The notes below the pieces were generated by a model. The model was given only the letters and a program-made list of their open reading frames with translations. It was not told where the DNA came from and ran no database searches. This document shows positions 37,097 to 46,705 of a stretch of DNA of 64,000 bases, one piece after another. The DNA is from Myxococcus stipitatus (GTDB lineage Bacteria > Myxococcota > Myxococcia > Myxococcales > Myxococcaceae). The position numbers and the translations under genes are program-made. Each line of letters starts with the position of its first letter. The first letter of the stretch is position 1. Location: positions 1,612,001 to 1,676,000 of the forward strand of contig NZ_CP147913.1 of the NCBI RefSeq assembly GCF_037414475.1. The letters are read 5' to 3'.

Positions 37097-39454
37097 TCAA
37101 GGAGCTGACTGCAACGGCTTGCGCTCCTTCACGCAGACCTGAATCAGGTCGAGCATGCTCATGCGCGTGCCGTTGACGTCGAACTTCTGCTCCTTGAACT
37201 CGGGGAACTGGTTCTCGAGGATGCGCCCCTCCGCGATGCACTCGTTGAGCTTGGAGAGCGCCTCGTCCTTGCGCCCCTTGGAGACGAGCGGCTTCACCGC
37301 GTCGTAGGCCTTCTTCGGGCCCTCGATGAACCGCAGCTGCACGTCCGCCCGCTTCTGGGGCTCGCGCAGCGTCTCCGCCTTCTGGCCACACTGCGCCATC
37401 ACCTCTTGGGGCCGAGTGGGCGCCCCCGACAGGAGCACGTCGATCGAGGCGAGGCTCGCGGTCTCCTTCATCATCCGGGCGCCCTCTTCCTGGCAGGCCT
37501 TGAGCTTCTCCAGCGCGCTCGCGTACAGCTCCTTGCGCTTGCGCAGGTCCACGGCGGCCGCGGCCGCCTCCGCCGCGGAGCTCGCCGCGGCCAGGGCCTC
37601 TCCCGTCACCCGGCGCAGCGTCCGCGCCTGCTTGGCGAACTCGAGCGTCTCCACCAGCTTCAACCACTCGGCGCGCGCCCGCTCCGCATACCCCGCATAG
37701 CCACCATCCTGGCGCTCCAGCTCCGCGCGCGCCTCGAAGAGCTTCATGATTTCATCCACGCTCTTCGAGGCCGTCTCCACGTCGCCGTCCGTCGCCGAGA
37801 TGAGCTTCGCGGACTCGAGCATCTGCTTCGTCGAGGCCAGCCGCTCGGAAATCTGGACGCGGGCATCCGCCGCCGCCATCACCACCTTCTTCCGGGTGAT
37901 GCGGCCCGCCAGGTCCGCCATGCGCTCCTTCGTCTCCTTCGCATACACCGCGTAGTCGCGGTCCTTCTTGACGAACTGGACTCCCGCCTCCAGCACCGCG
38001 CCAATCTGCTGGATGGCGTTCTCCGCCGCCTGGAACTGCGCCTCCGAGGGCTTGTCCTGCTGGACCTGGGAGACCAGCGCCGCCGCGTTCTTGCGAGCCT
38101 CGTCCACCTTCACGCGCTGCTGCTGCAGGTCGACCTCGTACCGGCGCCGCTCCATCGTCGCCCGCCCGTCCTTCAACAGCTGGCGCGCCTCGATGGCGGT
38201 GGGACTGACAGCGGGATGCTTCGTCTGCACCGTCTCCAGCGTCTTCTCCAGGACGACCAGCGCCGTCTTCGCCTCCTCGAACTGCTCGGGCGTCGCGGAG
38301 CGCCGCTCGATGTTCCGCAAGGCCTGCACGACGTCGATGCGAGCCGCGTCCAGGCTTCGCACCTGGAGCGATACCTCCACCTCCGCGAGCGTGTTCTTGA
38401 CCTCGGTGATGTACTGACTGATGGCCGGACTGCGCGCGGCCTGCGGCTCATACCGCTCCACCAGCTTCCGGACGACGAACGCCGCCGTCTTGGCCTCGGC
38501 GAGCTGCTCGGGCGTGGGCTTGCGCGCGCGCAGCGCCTTGGCCGCCACGACGAGCTCATCATGGGCCGGTCCCATCTCCGCCTTGACCCGGGAGACCCCT
38601 GCCTGCACCACCAGCTCCTCCATCCGTCGCCGGGCCTGGGTGATTTCGCCCCGGGCCTTCTCCGCCTCCGAGCGATACGCCCGGTCCCGCTCCTCGAGCG
38701 GCTTGCCTTCATCCAGTTGCTTCTGCAACGCCATCACCGCCTTGTCGGTGAGCCCGAACTTCTCGTCCGACCAAGCGGGAGCCAGTTCGGCGAGCGCGGT
38801 GGACAGGGCCTTGCGGCGCTCGTCCAGGAGGCCCCGCTGCTTCTGCGCCGACTGCGCCAGCCACCGGTCATCGAGCGACTTCCCATGGCGCGCGAGCGTC
38901 GCGTCGACCTCGGTGAGGTACGTGGCGAACTTCGGGTCTTGGCTCCCCAGGGGCCGGCCCTCCTCCATCAGTTTCCGGAGCGATTCCACCTCGGCCCGGC
39001 TCTCGTCGAGGGCCTTCGCGTCGAGGTCCTTTCCGGCGACCTTCGCCATCCGGTCGTTCAGGGCCGTGAGCGCGCTGTCGATGCGCCGCCGGAAGTCGTG
39101 GATGTGGACCTTGGCCCGGCGCTCCTCGACGTACTCGCGCTGCGCCCGGAACTGCTTGCGCGCGGCCAGGACGGTCCTCGCGTAGTCGAGGTCCTCCGTC
39201 TCGAAGCTCACGCCCGCGTTGAGCGCGTCCTTCAACGCCTCCACCGCCGCGAGGGCGGCATCGAGGTCGGCGTTGCTCGGCGGCTCCTTCTCAATCCGCT
39301 GGACAGCCGTCGCGAGAGCAGCGCGGGCGCTCTCCACCCGCTTCGAGGCCTCCGCGACGGTCTTCGCGGCGCCGGCCTCTGGAGACGCGGCGACCGCGTT
39401 GGCGGAAGCGAAGGTCAGCAACCCGATCAACACCCATACTGGAGCACGTACCAT
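37097..39454 (-). CDS. Exported 785-residue helical-repeat protein
   Basis: Signal peptide (VWVLIGLLTFASANAVAAS) from the ATG at 39454; the longer open frame upstream is not signal-like. The mature protein is nearly all alpha-helical and contains about seven repeats of roughly 90-110 residues. Each carries a landmark of acidic-x-x-Tyr/Phe-Ala followed by a coiled segment, for example DLDYARTVLAARKQFRAQRE, DPKFATYLTEVDATLARHG, DRDYAVYAKETKERMADLAG and DGGYAGYAERARAEWLKLVE. This resembles spectrin-type bundles, but I cannot assign a family. Two Cys near the end may form a disulfide. Likely a periplasmic or surface structural protein. Confidence 0.8.
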   Translation of the reverse strand: MVRAPVWVLIGLLTFASANAVAASPEAGAAKTVAEASKRVESARAALATAVQRIEKEPPSNADLDAALAAVEALKDALNAGVSFETEDLDYARTVLAARKQFRAQREYVEERRAKVHIHDFRRRIDSALTALNDRMAKVAGKDLDAKALDESRAEVESLRKLMEEGRPLGSQDPKFATYLTEVDATLARHGKSLDDRWLAQSAQKQRGLLDERRKALSTALAELAPAWSDEKFGLTDKAVMALQKQLDEGKPLEERDRAYRSEAEKARGEITQARRRMEELVVQAGVSRVKAEMGPAHDELVVAAKALRARKPTPEQLAEAKTAAFVVRKLVERYEPQAARSPAISQYITEVKNTLAEVEVSLQVRSLDAARIDVVQALRNIERRSATPEQFEEAKTALVVLEKTLETVQTKHPAVSPTAIEARQLLKDGRATMERRRYEVDLQQQRVKVDEARKNAAALVSQVQQDKPSEAQFQAAENAIQQIGAVLEAGVQFVKKDRDYAVYAKETKERMADLAGRITRKKVVMAAADARVQISERLASTKQMLESAKLISATDGDVETASKSVDEIMKLFEARAELERQDGGYAGYAERARAEWLKLVETLEFAKQARTLRRVTGEALAAASSAAEAAAAAVDLRKRKELYASALEKLKACQEEGARMMKETASLASIDVLLSGAPTRPQEVMAQCGQKAETLREPQKRADVQLRFIEGPKKAYDAVKPLVSKGRKDEALSKLNECIAEGRILENQFPEFKEQKFDVNGTRMSMLDLIQVCVKERKPLQSAP

Positions 39455-39820
39455 GCGCCGGAACCTACTACGGCGACGGCGGAGTGATGTCGGTTCCGTG
39501 GTGCTCCCACACATTGTGGGATTCGCCACAGGACAGCTGCGAAGTTCCGTTGAGAGCCCCTCTCGCGCCCGGGGACGTCGCGGCCTGTCCCTCGGGCCCG
39601 AGGCCCTCGCTGACACGTCAGCCACCGTGTCAGGCGATGCCCCCTGACGTGTCAGGCGCGCGTGAGCGGCGGCACCTCGAACGACGCGCCCAGAGTGGGG
39701 CCGAGCAGCCAGACGGAGCGTCGCGGAGCAGCCCCGCATGGTCCCTCGCTTGCACATCCAAGACTCGCGGAGAAGTTCTCAAGCATCCGCAGTCCCCGTT
39801 CGAGGCAATGGAGAGAGGGT
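39455..39820. other. Intergenic region with TGACA/TGTCA operator-like cluster
   Basis: A 366-bp divergent region. At 39610-39621 is CTGACACGTCAG, at 39627-39636 GTGTCAGGCG, and at 39644-39655 CTGACGTGTCAG, the reverse complement of the first. GTGTCAGGCG is directly repeated at 39649-39658, 22 bases (two helical turns) from its first copy. No protein-like frame exists here. Confidence 0.5.
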
Positions 39821-40798
39821 ATGAAAGGTCTTTCGCAACTGACCGCGCGCTGTGCTGGGCTGTTGGTGTTGGCTGCGGCTCCCGCGTGGGCACAGCAGGA
39901 GGAGCTGTGGCTCGACACCCGGAGCGGTGCTCCTGTGGTGAGCCAGGCGGCGCTGAAGCAAGGGTGGCCGTATCTCATCACCATGCAGGGCACGTTCAAC
40001 GTGTGGGGAAACAACATCGTCCCGGGTCCGCAGTCCGGCCAGCCCGAGGCGGCCCCCATGTTCCCGAGCCCCGGCGTCGCCACACGCAATGTCGGCTTCG
40101 ACCCTGAGTTCGTCTTCGCGGGCGTGAAGGCCCCGGCGACCGCGCCGCTCAGGGCGAGCTCCGTCCAGGTGAGCACCGACGGAGGGAAGACGTGGGCACA
40201 CCCTGCGTCCACGGCGCCCTTCAACGCGGCCGAGCATAAGTACGGCTATGAGATGACGGGCGGGGATACCCCGCTGCAGGTGCGCTTCGTGGACAGCCCC
40301 CTCAATGACAACCTCGGGCGCTTGAAGATTGGCGTCGTGCCCGCGGAGGAGCTGTGGCTGAACACCCGGAGCGCCGCCCCAGTCCCCAGCAAGCAGGTGC
40401 TCCAGAAGGGCAAACCCTATCGGGTCACGATGCAGGGAACCTTCAACGTGTGGGGGAACAACATCGTCCCGGGCCCGCAGTCCGGACAGCCCGAGCCCGC
40501 GCCGATGTTCCCGAGCCCGGGCGTCACCAACCGCAACGTCGGCTTCGACCCTGAGTTCGTCTTCGCGGGAGTGAGGGCCCCGGCGACCGCGCCACTCAGG
40601 GCGAGCTCCGTGCAGGTCAGCGTCGACGGAGGAAAGACGTGGGCGCACCCGGCCACCACGGCTCCCTTCAACGCGGCCGAGCACAAGTACACCTACGACG
40701 TGACGGGAGACGACGCGCCGCTGCAGGTGCGCTTCGTGGATGCGCCCGTCAATGACAACTCCGGGCTCTTGAGGATTCTGGTGTTGCCCGGAGCCTGA
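39821..40798 (+). CDS. Secreted protein made of two near-identical ~148-residue halves
   Basis: 325 residues. Signal peptide ending at AWAQQE, ribosome site GAGAGGG before ATG 39821. Residues about 25-170 and 173-318 are tandem copies: each begins EELWLxTRS, contains TMQGTFNVWGNNIVPGPQSG, and carries WAHPA-T-APFNAAEHKY. The copies are also similar at the DNA level, so the duplication is recent or under concerted evolution. The repeated W, N and G positions look like a carbohydrate- or ligand-binding beta fold, but I do not recognise the family. The promoter region upstream carries the TGACA-type repeats. Confidence 0.85.
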   Translation: MKGLSQLTARCAGLLVLAAAPAWAQQEELWLDTRSGAPVVSQAALKQGWPYLITMQGTFNVWGNNIVPGPQSGQPEAAPMFPSPGVATRNVGFDPEFVFAGVKAPATAPLRASSVQVSTDGGKTWAHPASTAPFNAAEHKYGYEMTGGDTPLQVRFVDSPLNDNLGRLKIGVVPAEELWLNTRSAAPVPSKQVLQKGKPYRVTMQGTFNVWGNNIVPGPQSGQPEPAPMFPSPGVTNRNVGFDPEFVFAGVRAPATAPLRASSVQVSVDGGKTWAHPATTAPFNAAEHKYTYDVTGDDAPLQVRFVDAPVNDNSGLLRILVLPGA

Positions 40799-40820
40799 TG
40801 CGCCGGGCGTCACCGTGGCG

Positions 40821-40852
40821 CAGGGGGCCTCTCTCTCCAAGGAGGCCCCCTG
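40821..40852. terminator. Bidirectional terminator
   Basis: A perfect 10-bp stem (40821-40830 with 40843-40852), loop of 12, between the convergent ends of the duplicated secreted protein and the lipoprotein gene. No long T tract. Confidence 0.65.
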
Positions 40853-40901
40853 CTGCTTTCCAGACGCGCCCGCCTCACTGTCACGCGAGCCGGGCTCGGG
40901 C

Positions 40902-41696
40902 TCACTTCTTCTGGAGACTGTTGAGCGAGGGGCAGTACGTCGCGTACCCGTGCCCGGTGAGGGAGCCGTCCGGGTAGACGCCTTCCACATCGAAGGCCAC
41001 GAAGTGCGACGCGGGGGGCTTGCCCTCCTTCACGCAAGAGGGGCAGAGCGCGGCCGCCGCGGGCGTGAAGGTGAGCTTCGTGCTGTGGAGGAAGTACGCC
41101 GTGGTGAGCACGCCCTCGAAGTCAACCAGCGTCGCGCGCGGCTCACCCTCGGCGATGCCCGTCTGGGGCTTGGTGTCCACCGGGACTCTCACCTTGTAGA
41201 CGTTGACGAGCTGGTCCGGCAGAGGCGAATCCTCGGCGGGGCACTCGTTCGGCTTGCCATTGTTGAGCTCGATCCACAGCTCCCACGGCGCCGTCGGGTC
41301 CTTGGGCTCCTCGTAGCCGAAGTACGCGCTGGTCAGGACGCGCGTGGTGCCCTTCATCTCGATGGTGACCGAGGTCTTCTTGCAGTCGCCTTCGCACTGC
41401 GTGAAGGGGTCCGTCCCCGTGCCCGCGTCACTGCCAGCATCCGGTTCAATCCCTGCGTCAGGGATGATGCCCGCGTCCGGCTCAATCCCCGCGTCAGGGA
41501 TGATGCCTGAATCGGGTTCGCTGCCGGAGTCAGGGGTGATGCCAGAGTCGGGGATGGTGCCCGAATCGGGCTGGGCTCCCGCATCCTGGTGGTCCGCGCC
41601 GGGCGTCGGGACCTCGTCATCAGAACAACCCGAGAGTGCGTGAACGGTCGCGAGGGAGACAACCATCAAGGAGAAAATCGAGCGTCGCAGGTTCAT
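40902..41696 (-). CDS. Lipoprotein with Pro-Asp-Ser/Ala-Gly repeat linker
   Basis: 264 residues. Lipobox LSGC with Cys24. Directly after it come about eleven tetrapeptide-like repeats (PDSG then PDAG, alternating with IxEP/IIP spacing of 12 residues), a flexible acidic spacer lifting the domain off the membrane. A ~170-residue globular part has Cys pairs (CEGDCKK, CPSC) and ends NSLQKK. Globular family not recognised. Convergent with the duplicated secreted protein. Confidence 0.8.
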   Translation of the reverse strand: MNLRRSIFSLMVVSLATVHALSGCSDDEVPTPGADHQDAGAQPDSGTIPDSGITPDSGSEPDSGIIPDAGIEPDAGIIPDAGIEPDAGSDAGTGTDPFTQCEGDCKKTSVTIEMKGTTRVLTSAYFGYEEPKDPTAPWELWIELNNGKPNECPAEDSPLPDQLVNVYKVRVPVDTKPQTGIAEGEPRATLVDFEGVLTTAYFLHSTKLTFTPAAAALCPSCVKEGKPPASHFVAFDVEGVYPDGSLTGHGYATYCPSLNSLQKK

Positions 41697-41835
41697 CCTG
41701 CGATTGTTACGAATTCATCACGCGGACGCGAGCCGAACCGATTCACTGCGTCATGAAACATGCACATTCGCGTGACAGCGGAAGTCACGACGCGCGGCGA
41801 GCCCGCTGCCGATAACGATTCCCGCATCTTGAGCC
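41697..41835. other. AT-richer spacer
   Basis: Noticeably less GC-rich than the surroundings. It lies between the lipoprotein and the truncated DUF418 gene. No gene or clear signal seen. Confidence 0.4.
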
Positions 41836-42501
41836 TTGAGAATACGCAAACCCAGACTCGCTCCCAGACAATCTCTACCCGTTGGACATCTGCCCCACGC
41901 CTCTTGGACAATCGCTGTCGCCCCCCTCGCATCCAACCGTGTCTTTCAGCGCATCCAGCATCAACTCGTGCGTGAGCGGCGATTCCGGGGGCGCGCCGCG
42001 CCACCGAGGGCCCTGCCACTCCTCTGGGGATTCGGACTCGCGCTCTCCGGCGCGGGGCTTGCGGTGCAGTGGGCCTGGAGCTTCGCCCCCCGTGCCTGGC
42101 TGTTCGCGCAGGTGTTGCACGAGCTGGGGGCGGTGCCGCTTGCCATCGCCATCGGCCACACCGTCGTCCGACTGGCGTCACGCTTCGCGGGCGCCACCCT
42201 CACGCGAGCCATCGCCTCCCTCGGCGGTGTCGCGTTCACCGCCTACCTGATGCAGTCCATCGCCGGAACATGGGTCTTCGGTGGGCACGGACTCGGCGCC
42301 TTCGGCACGTGGAGCCGCTCGGAGCTCCTGCTCGCCGCGCTCATCTTCTGGACGCTGCAAGTCCTGCTCGCAACCCTCTGGCTGAGACACTTCGGACGCG
42401 GGCCACTCGAGGCGCTCTGGCGAGGTCTCGTACACAATGACTACTCACTGCGTCCACGAGTGGCCCGAGCGCCTCACCTCGGAGAGAGCGCCCCAGCATG
42501 A
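41836..42501 (+). pseudogene. N-terminally truncated DUF418 (YeiB-like) membrane protein
   Basis: From about 41960 on, the translation shows membrane helices and the C-terminal hallmark of DUF418/YeiB proteins (FGRGPLEALWRGLVH). Full-length members have some 380 residues and ten helices; here only about the last third exists. Upstream the same frame runs into Arg/Pro-rich text that is not membrane-like, so the open start at 41836 is fortuitous. I call it a decayed remnant. Its 3' end overlaps the convergent esterase gene by 28 bases. Confidence 0.6.
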
Positions 42502-43478
42502 GCACTCCCCGCGACGCCACGAGCGAACATCCGCGCGAGCCATGAATCCCTCGCCGCGATGCAGGCCCGCGCCAGCTCCGACTGCGGGGCGATGTCATGG
42601 AAGCCATGGAAGGCTCCACCCCAGACATGAAGCTCGCACTCTCCTCCCGCCGCCAGGATTCCACGCGCATAGGTGACGGCTTCGTCTCGAAACGTCTCCG
42701 CGCCCCCAACGTCGATGAACGTGGGCGGCAGTCGGCTCAAGTCCGAGGCACGCGCGGGCGCGGAATAGGGAGACACCTCGGGCCCCCCAAGCCGGTCTCC
42801 CAACACGGCCCGCCAGGCCGTCAGATTGCTCGTCCGGTCCCAGACTCCGACTCCATCGTACCGGTGCGCGGAGTCCGTCTCGTTCCGGTCATCCAACATC
42901 GGGCATTGAAGGAGCTGCCCCAGCAACCGAGGCCCCTGCCGGTCCCGAGCCAGCAGCGTGGCTCCCGCCGCGAGCCCGCCCCCACCGCTCCCCCCGAAGA
43001 TGACCAACTGGCTTGGGTCGAACTTCAACATGCTCGCGTTCGCGGCCATCCACGTCAGCCCGGCGTAGCAGTCCTCCACCAGGGTGGGCGCGGGGTGCTC
43101 GGGCGCCAGGCGGTACTCGACGGAGACACAGACCGCATCGTGGCGGAGCGCCCAGTCCACCAACGGCTTCGCCCCCGCGAAGCGGGTCCCCATCACCATG
43201 CCGCCACCATGGATGTGATAGACGGCGGGCCCGGCGGTCGCGTGGTCCTTCCGCGCGATGACCGAGACCTGGATGTCGGCCCCTTGATACCCAGGGATGG
43301 TGTAGTCAACGCAGCTGACCTGTGCATCCCCTATCAGGGCCTCCCGAGTCACGTTGCTCAGCCGGCGAAAATGCTCGAGCTGCTCCAACGTCATCTTCAC
43401 GGGGACATACCCCTCCAAGGGAGGGAGGAGCGGCGCCAGTTGCGGGTCGAAGTCCGGAGATGAGTTCGCGCGAGCCAT
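42474..43478 (-). CDS. Alpha/beta hydrolase, HSL/acetyl-hydrolase family
   Basis: 334 residues from the ATG at 43478, with GGGTGGAAC upstream as a partial ribosome site. Oxyanion motif HGGG at 90-93 and nucleophile elbow GGSGGG with Ser164 (GDSAGG in most relatives). A late Asp (FIDVGGAE) and His (WGGAFHGFHD) complete the triad. This is the hormone-sensitive-lipase esterase family; substrate unknown. The frame continues upstream but without family resemblance. Confidence 0.88.
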   Translation of the reverse strand: MARANSSPDFDPQLAPLLPPLEGYVPVKMTLEQLEHFRRLSNVTREALIGDAQVSCVDYTIPGYQGADIQVSVIARKDHATAGPAVYHIHGGGMVMGTRFAGAKPLVDWALRHDAVCVSVEYRLAPEHPAPTLVEDCYAGLTWMAANASMLKFDPSQLVIFGGSGGGGLAAGATLLARDRQGPRLLGQLLQCPMLDDRNETDSAHRYDGVGVWDRTSNLTAWRAVLGDRLGGPEVSPYSAPARASDLSRLPPTFIDVGGAETFRDEAVTYARGILAAGGECELHVWGGAFHGFHDIAPQSELARACIAARDSWLARMFARGVAGSAHAGALSPR

Positions 43479-43615
43479 GTGTGTTCCACCCTGGATGAGG
43501 GGACACCCACTCGAGGAGCAGGTGAATCCAGGGGCCTCCGCGGTTGTAGAACACCTCCACGAGCACGAACAGCACAACACGCCCTCGCGGAGGCGGAGAC
43601 TTCGTTCAACTCACG

Positions 43616-44755
43616 CTACTTGGGGCTCGCGGCCGAGACGTCGCGGGCGCGCTCGGCGAACGGAAGGGCGTCGCGCACGAGCGAGAGCAGCACCTTGCCG
43701 GGCTCCTCGGCCAGCATCTCGTGCGCCGACTGCTCGAACCAGACGAGCTGCTTCGCTGGCGCCTTGACGCCCTTGAACCATTCCGCGGCAACCGCCGCCG
43801 AGACATTCCGGTCATGGCGTCCCAGGAACAACACCAGCGGTGTCTTCAGCCGCTTCACGTGCGACAGGTCCGTCGTCAGAATCGTGGGAAGCAGCTTCTC
43901 GACCGAGACCCCTTCCGCCTCCCAGACCTGGCGGAGCTCCTCATCCGAGTAGTCGGGAGACAAGCCCACCGCCGCGCCCTCGAAGCTCGCATTGGGGCGC
44001 CGATAGGCGGCACCTCCGAAGAAGTTGAGCCAGCGGCGCTGGACCATGATGTCCTTCACCAGCAACGGCTTCGTGTCCACGGCATAGGGCGCAATCGAGT
44101 CGAGGTCGCGGATCGCCTCCTCGTTCTTCGCCGCGCGCGCCTGCTCCATCGCCCAGGCCCACCCGCGCCGTTCGCTCTCCCGCGCGTCGACGGCCTGGCC
44201 CGCGCCGATGTAAGCGTGGAGCCACTCCGGATGCTTCGCCGCCAACGTGAGCCCGAGGATGCTTCCCCAGCTATGACCGAGGACGAAGATCTTCTCCTTG
44301 CCGAAGCTCTTCCGCGCCCATTTCACGACCTCCTCCGCATCGGAGTGCATCTGTTCGACGGTGAGCGTCGGAGTGACCTTGGCTGGGTCATTCGCGCCAT
44401 AGGTCTTCCCCGCGCCGCGCTGGTCCCACTGGATGACGGTGAAGAACTCGTCCCAGCCGTGCGCGACGTACCAGCTCGTAGGCATCGCCACCCAGCCCGG
44501 GCCGCCATGAAGCACGAGCAGCACCGGATTGCGCAGGTCCCGGCTGCGCACCGAGACCCACTGGTCGATGCCTCCGATGCGGAGCTTCTCGGTGCGCTCC
44601 ACTCCCTCGGGCGCCACGATTTTGCGGAGGTCCGCAATGATGCGGACGGCCTCGGCCCGACTCTGAGGGCCGGGTGCCTCCGGAGCCTGGGCCTGGGCCT
44701 GAAAACCCACCAGAAGCAGCGCCACCCACGATATCCACGCGTCCTTGCGCATCAT
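43616..44755 (-). CDS. Exported alpha/beta hydrolase, proline-iminopeptidase-like (S33)
   Basis: 379 residues. Signal peptide ends near AQAQAP. HGGPG oxyanion motif, DQRGAGKT, GHSWGS nucleophile elbow, and late Asp (GRHDRN) and His (QSAHEM). HGGPG with DQRG is the prolyl-aminopeptidase (S33) pattern. The signal peptide suggests a periplasmic or secreted enzyme. It lies on the same strand as the HSL esterase, 137 bases upstream. Confidence 0.88.
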   Translation of the reverse strand: MMRKDAWISWVALLLVGFQAQAQAPEAPGPQSRAEAVRIIADLRKIVAPEGVERTEKLRIGGIDQWVSVRSRDLRNPVLLVLHGGPGWVAMPTSWYVAHGWDEFFTVIQWDQRGAGKTYGANDPAKVTPTLTVEQMHSDAEEVVKWARKSFGKEKIFVLGHSWGSILGLTLAAKHPEWLHAYIGAGQAVDARESERRGWAWAMEQARAAKNEEAIRDLDSIAPYAVDTKPLLVKDIMVQRRWLNFFGGAAYRRPNASFEGAAVGLSPDYSDEELRQVWEAEGVSVEKLLPTILTTDLSHVKRLKTPLVLFLGRHDRNVSAAVAAEWFKGVKAPAKQLVWFEQSAHEMLAEEPGKVLLSLVRDALPFAERARDVSAASPK

Positions 44756-44925
44756 CCCCTCGATTCCCTTCGGATTCCGCAGGGGCCCCCCGAGCCCTTC
44801 ACCAGGCCCATGCCCCGCCGCTCATGGGAGGCCCGGCCCCACCCCATGACGCAGCGCCCTGCTCGGGTGACGGTACGAGGACCCGGCGCGACGATTGCCT
44901 GGATTCCAAAACGCCGAGAATCGGC

Positions 44926-45822
44926 TCAGCTCGCACGCGAGAAACGTCCGGGCGGTTGGCCTACATGCTTGCTGAACGCCGCGGTGAAGGTGCTGGCCGA
45001 GCTGTACCCGACGCGCTCGGCCACTTCGCTGATGGAGAGCTCCCGGCGGCGAAGCAGCCCTCTCGCGACGGCCATCCGCCAATCGAACAGGTACTCCATA
45101 GGGGCCTGGCCCACCGTGCGTGTGAAGCGCTCGAAGAATGCCGAGCGCGAGAGCGCCGCGCTCTTCGCCAGTTGCGCCACGGTCCATGGGCGCGTGAGGT
45201 GGCGGTGCATCTGTCGAATCGCGGGGGCGAGTCGCACATCCGCCAGTCCCCGCAAGAGCCCCGGTGGCGTGTCGTCGCCCGAGGTCGACCGCAGCGCCTC
45301 GATGAGCAGCAGCTCCACCAGGCGCGTCAGCACCAGCTCCCGTCCCGAGCGCTCTTCACGCGTCTCATCGCCCACGAGCCGCACCAGCGTGGAGAGCCGG
45401 GGCACCCCACGCACATGCACCATCGCGGGAAGGAGTGACACCATCAGGGCCGCGTCGGGAGAGTCGAAGACGAAGTAGCCGCCGAGCAGGCGCACGTCCG
45501 GGCGGCCTCCACGTGTTCCGTGGCGCACCTCGCCCTTCGCCGCGGCGACCCGTTTGGGGTCGACACGCTCGGGCACCACGGGTTGAAAGCCGGAGATGGT
45601 GAAGCCCGGAGTGGCCGGCAGCAGCACGAAGTCTCCCGCTTCGAGTGTGAGAGGGGCCAGGTTGTCGACCGCCAGCCGGCAGCGGCCTTCCAGCACCGCG
45701 CAGAAGCTGGGTTGGCCGAAGTCCGAATAGCGAACGCCCCACGGGCCCGCTCCGCTGATGCCTTTCGAGAAGACAGCCCTTGGCTGGAGAAGTGCGATGA
45801 CTTCCGAGAGAGGGTCGGTCAT
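44926..45822 (-). CDS. AraC-family regulator with cupin N-terminus
   Basis: 298 residues. N-terminal cupin (FCAVLEGRCRLAVDN ... EAGDFVLLP) and C-terminal two-helix-turn-helix AraC DNA-binding domain (MHRHLTRPWTVAQLAKSAAL, then ISEVAERVGYSSASTFTAAF). The cupin type suggests control of a detoxification or redox operon. It is divergent from the SDR gene with a 115-bp gap that probably holds its operator. Confidence 0.92.
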   Translation of the reverse strand: MTDPLSEVIALLQPRAVFSKGISGAGPWGVRYSDFGQPSFCAVLEGRCRLAVDNLAPLTLEAGDFVLLPATPGFTISGFQPVVPERVDPKRVAAAKGEVRHGTRGGRPDVRLLGGYFVFDSPDAALMVSLLPAMVHVRGVPRLSTLVRLVGDETREERSGRELVLTRLVELLLIEALRSTSGDDTPPGLLRGLADVRLAPAIRQMHRHLTRPWTVAQLAKSAALSRSAFFERFTRTVGQAPMEYLFDWRMAVARGLLRRRELSISEVAERVGYSSASTFTAAFSKHVGQPPGRFSRAS

Positions 45823-45937
45823 GGCTGGACTCTAACCAAAGAAATACGGACTCCAAATGGTGGAGCGTCCGGAACGCCGCGGGTACCTTCAAAACATCAA
45901 CGCCGCACGAAGCGCGGCAAGACGCCGGGAGGCAATC

Positions 45938-46690
45938 ATGAAGACGGTACTCATCACGGGGTGTTCCTCTGGTTATGGACTCGAGACGGCCCGCCACTTC
46001 CACGAGCAGGGCTGGAACGTGGTCGCCACGATGCGAACGCCCCGCGCGGACATCCTCCCGCGCTCGGACCGGATGCGCGTGGTGCCCCTCGACGTGACGA
46101 AGCCCCAGAGCATCGCCTCCGCGCTGGAGGCGAGCGGCCCCATCGACGTGCTCGTCAACAACGCGGGCATCGGGCTCATGGGCGCCTTCGAGGCCACTCC
46201 GATGGCCACGGTGCGTGAGGTGTTCGAGACCAACGTCTTCGGAGTGATGGCGATGACCCAGGCGGTGCTGCCCCAGCTCCGCGCCCGCAAGTCAGGCGTG
46301 ATTGTGAACGTCACCTCCAGCGCGACGCTGGCGCCCATGCCCCTGGTGGCCGTCTACACCTCGAGCAAGGTCGCCATCGAGGGGTTCACCGCATCGCTCG
46401 CGTTCGAGCTCGAATCCTTCAACCTGCGCGTGAAGCTCGTCGAGCCCGGTTACGGTCCGGACACGCGCTTCACCAGCAACGGCAGCGCCCGCATGGAAGG
46501 GCTGTTCCCGGAGCCGTATGCACCCTTCGCCCAGCACATCTTCGCCTCGCTCGGGAAGCCCGCGCTCGTGACGCGTGCGTCCGACGTGGCGGAGGGCGTC
46601 TGGCGCGCCGCGAATGACACCTCGGGGACCCTGCGCTTCCCGGCGGGGCCCGACGCGGTGGCGCTGGCCCGGTCGGCCCAGGCCTCCTGA
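45938..46690 (+). CDS. SDR-family oxidoreductase
   Basis: 250 residues from the ATG at 45938 (GGGAGG upstream). TGCSSGYG cofactor motif at residues 7-14, NNAG, catalytic Ser and YTSSK. The longer frame start at 45857 adds non-family residues. The substrate is unknown; the AraC neighbour is the likely regulator. Confidence 0.9.
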   Translation: MKTVLITGCSSGYGLETARHFHEQGWNVVATMRTPRADILPRSDRMRVVPLDVTKPQSIASALEASGPIDVLVNNAGIGLMGAFEATPMATVREVFETNVFGVMAMTQAVLPQLRARKSGVIVNVTSSATLAPMPLVAVYTSSKVAIEGFTASLAFELESFNLRVKLVEPGYGPDTRFTSNGSARMEGLFPEPYAPFAQHIFASLGKPALVTRASDVAEGVWRAANDTSGTLRFPAGPDAVALARSAQAS

Positions 46691-46705
46691 CAAACCAGGA
46701 GCGCG

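Noticed and set aside
41760..41975. Small open frames in the 41.7-42.0 kb spacer
   Set aside because: Short, low-quality translation and no ribosome sites; the region is AT-richer intergenic sequence.
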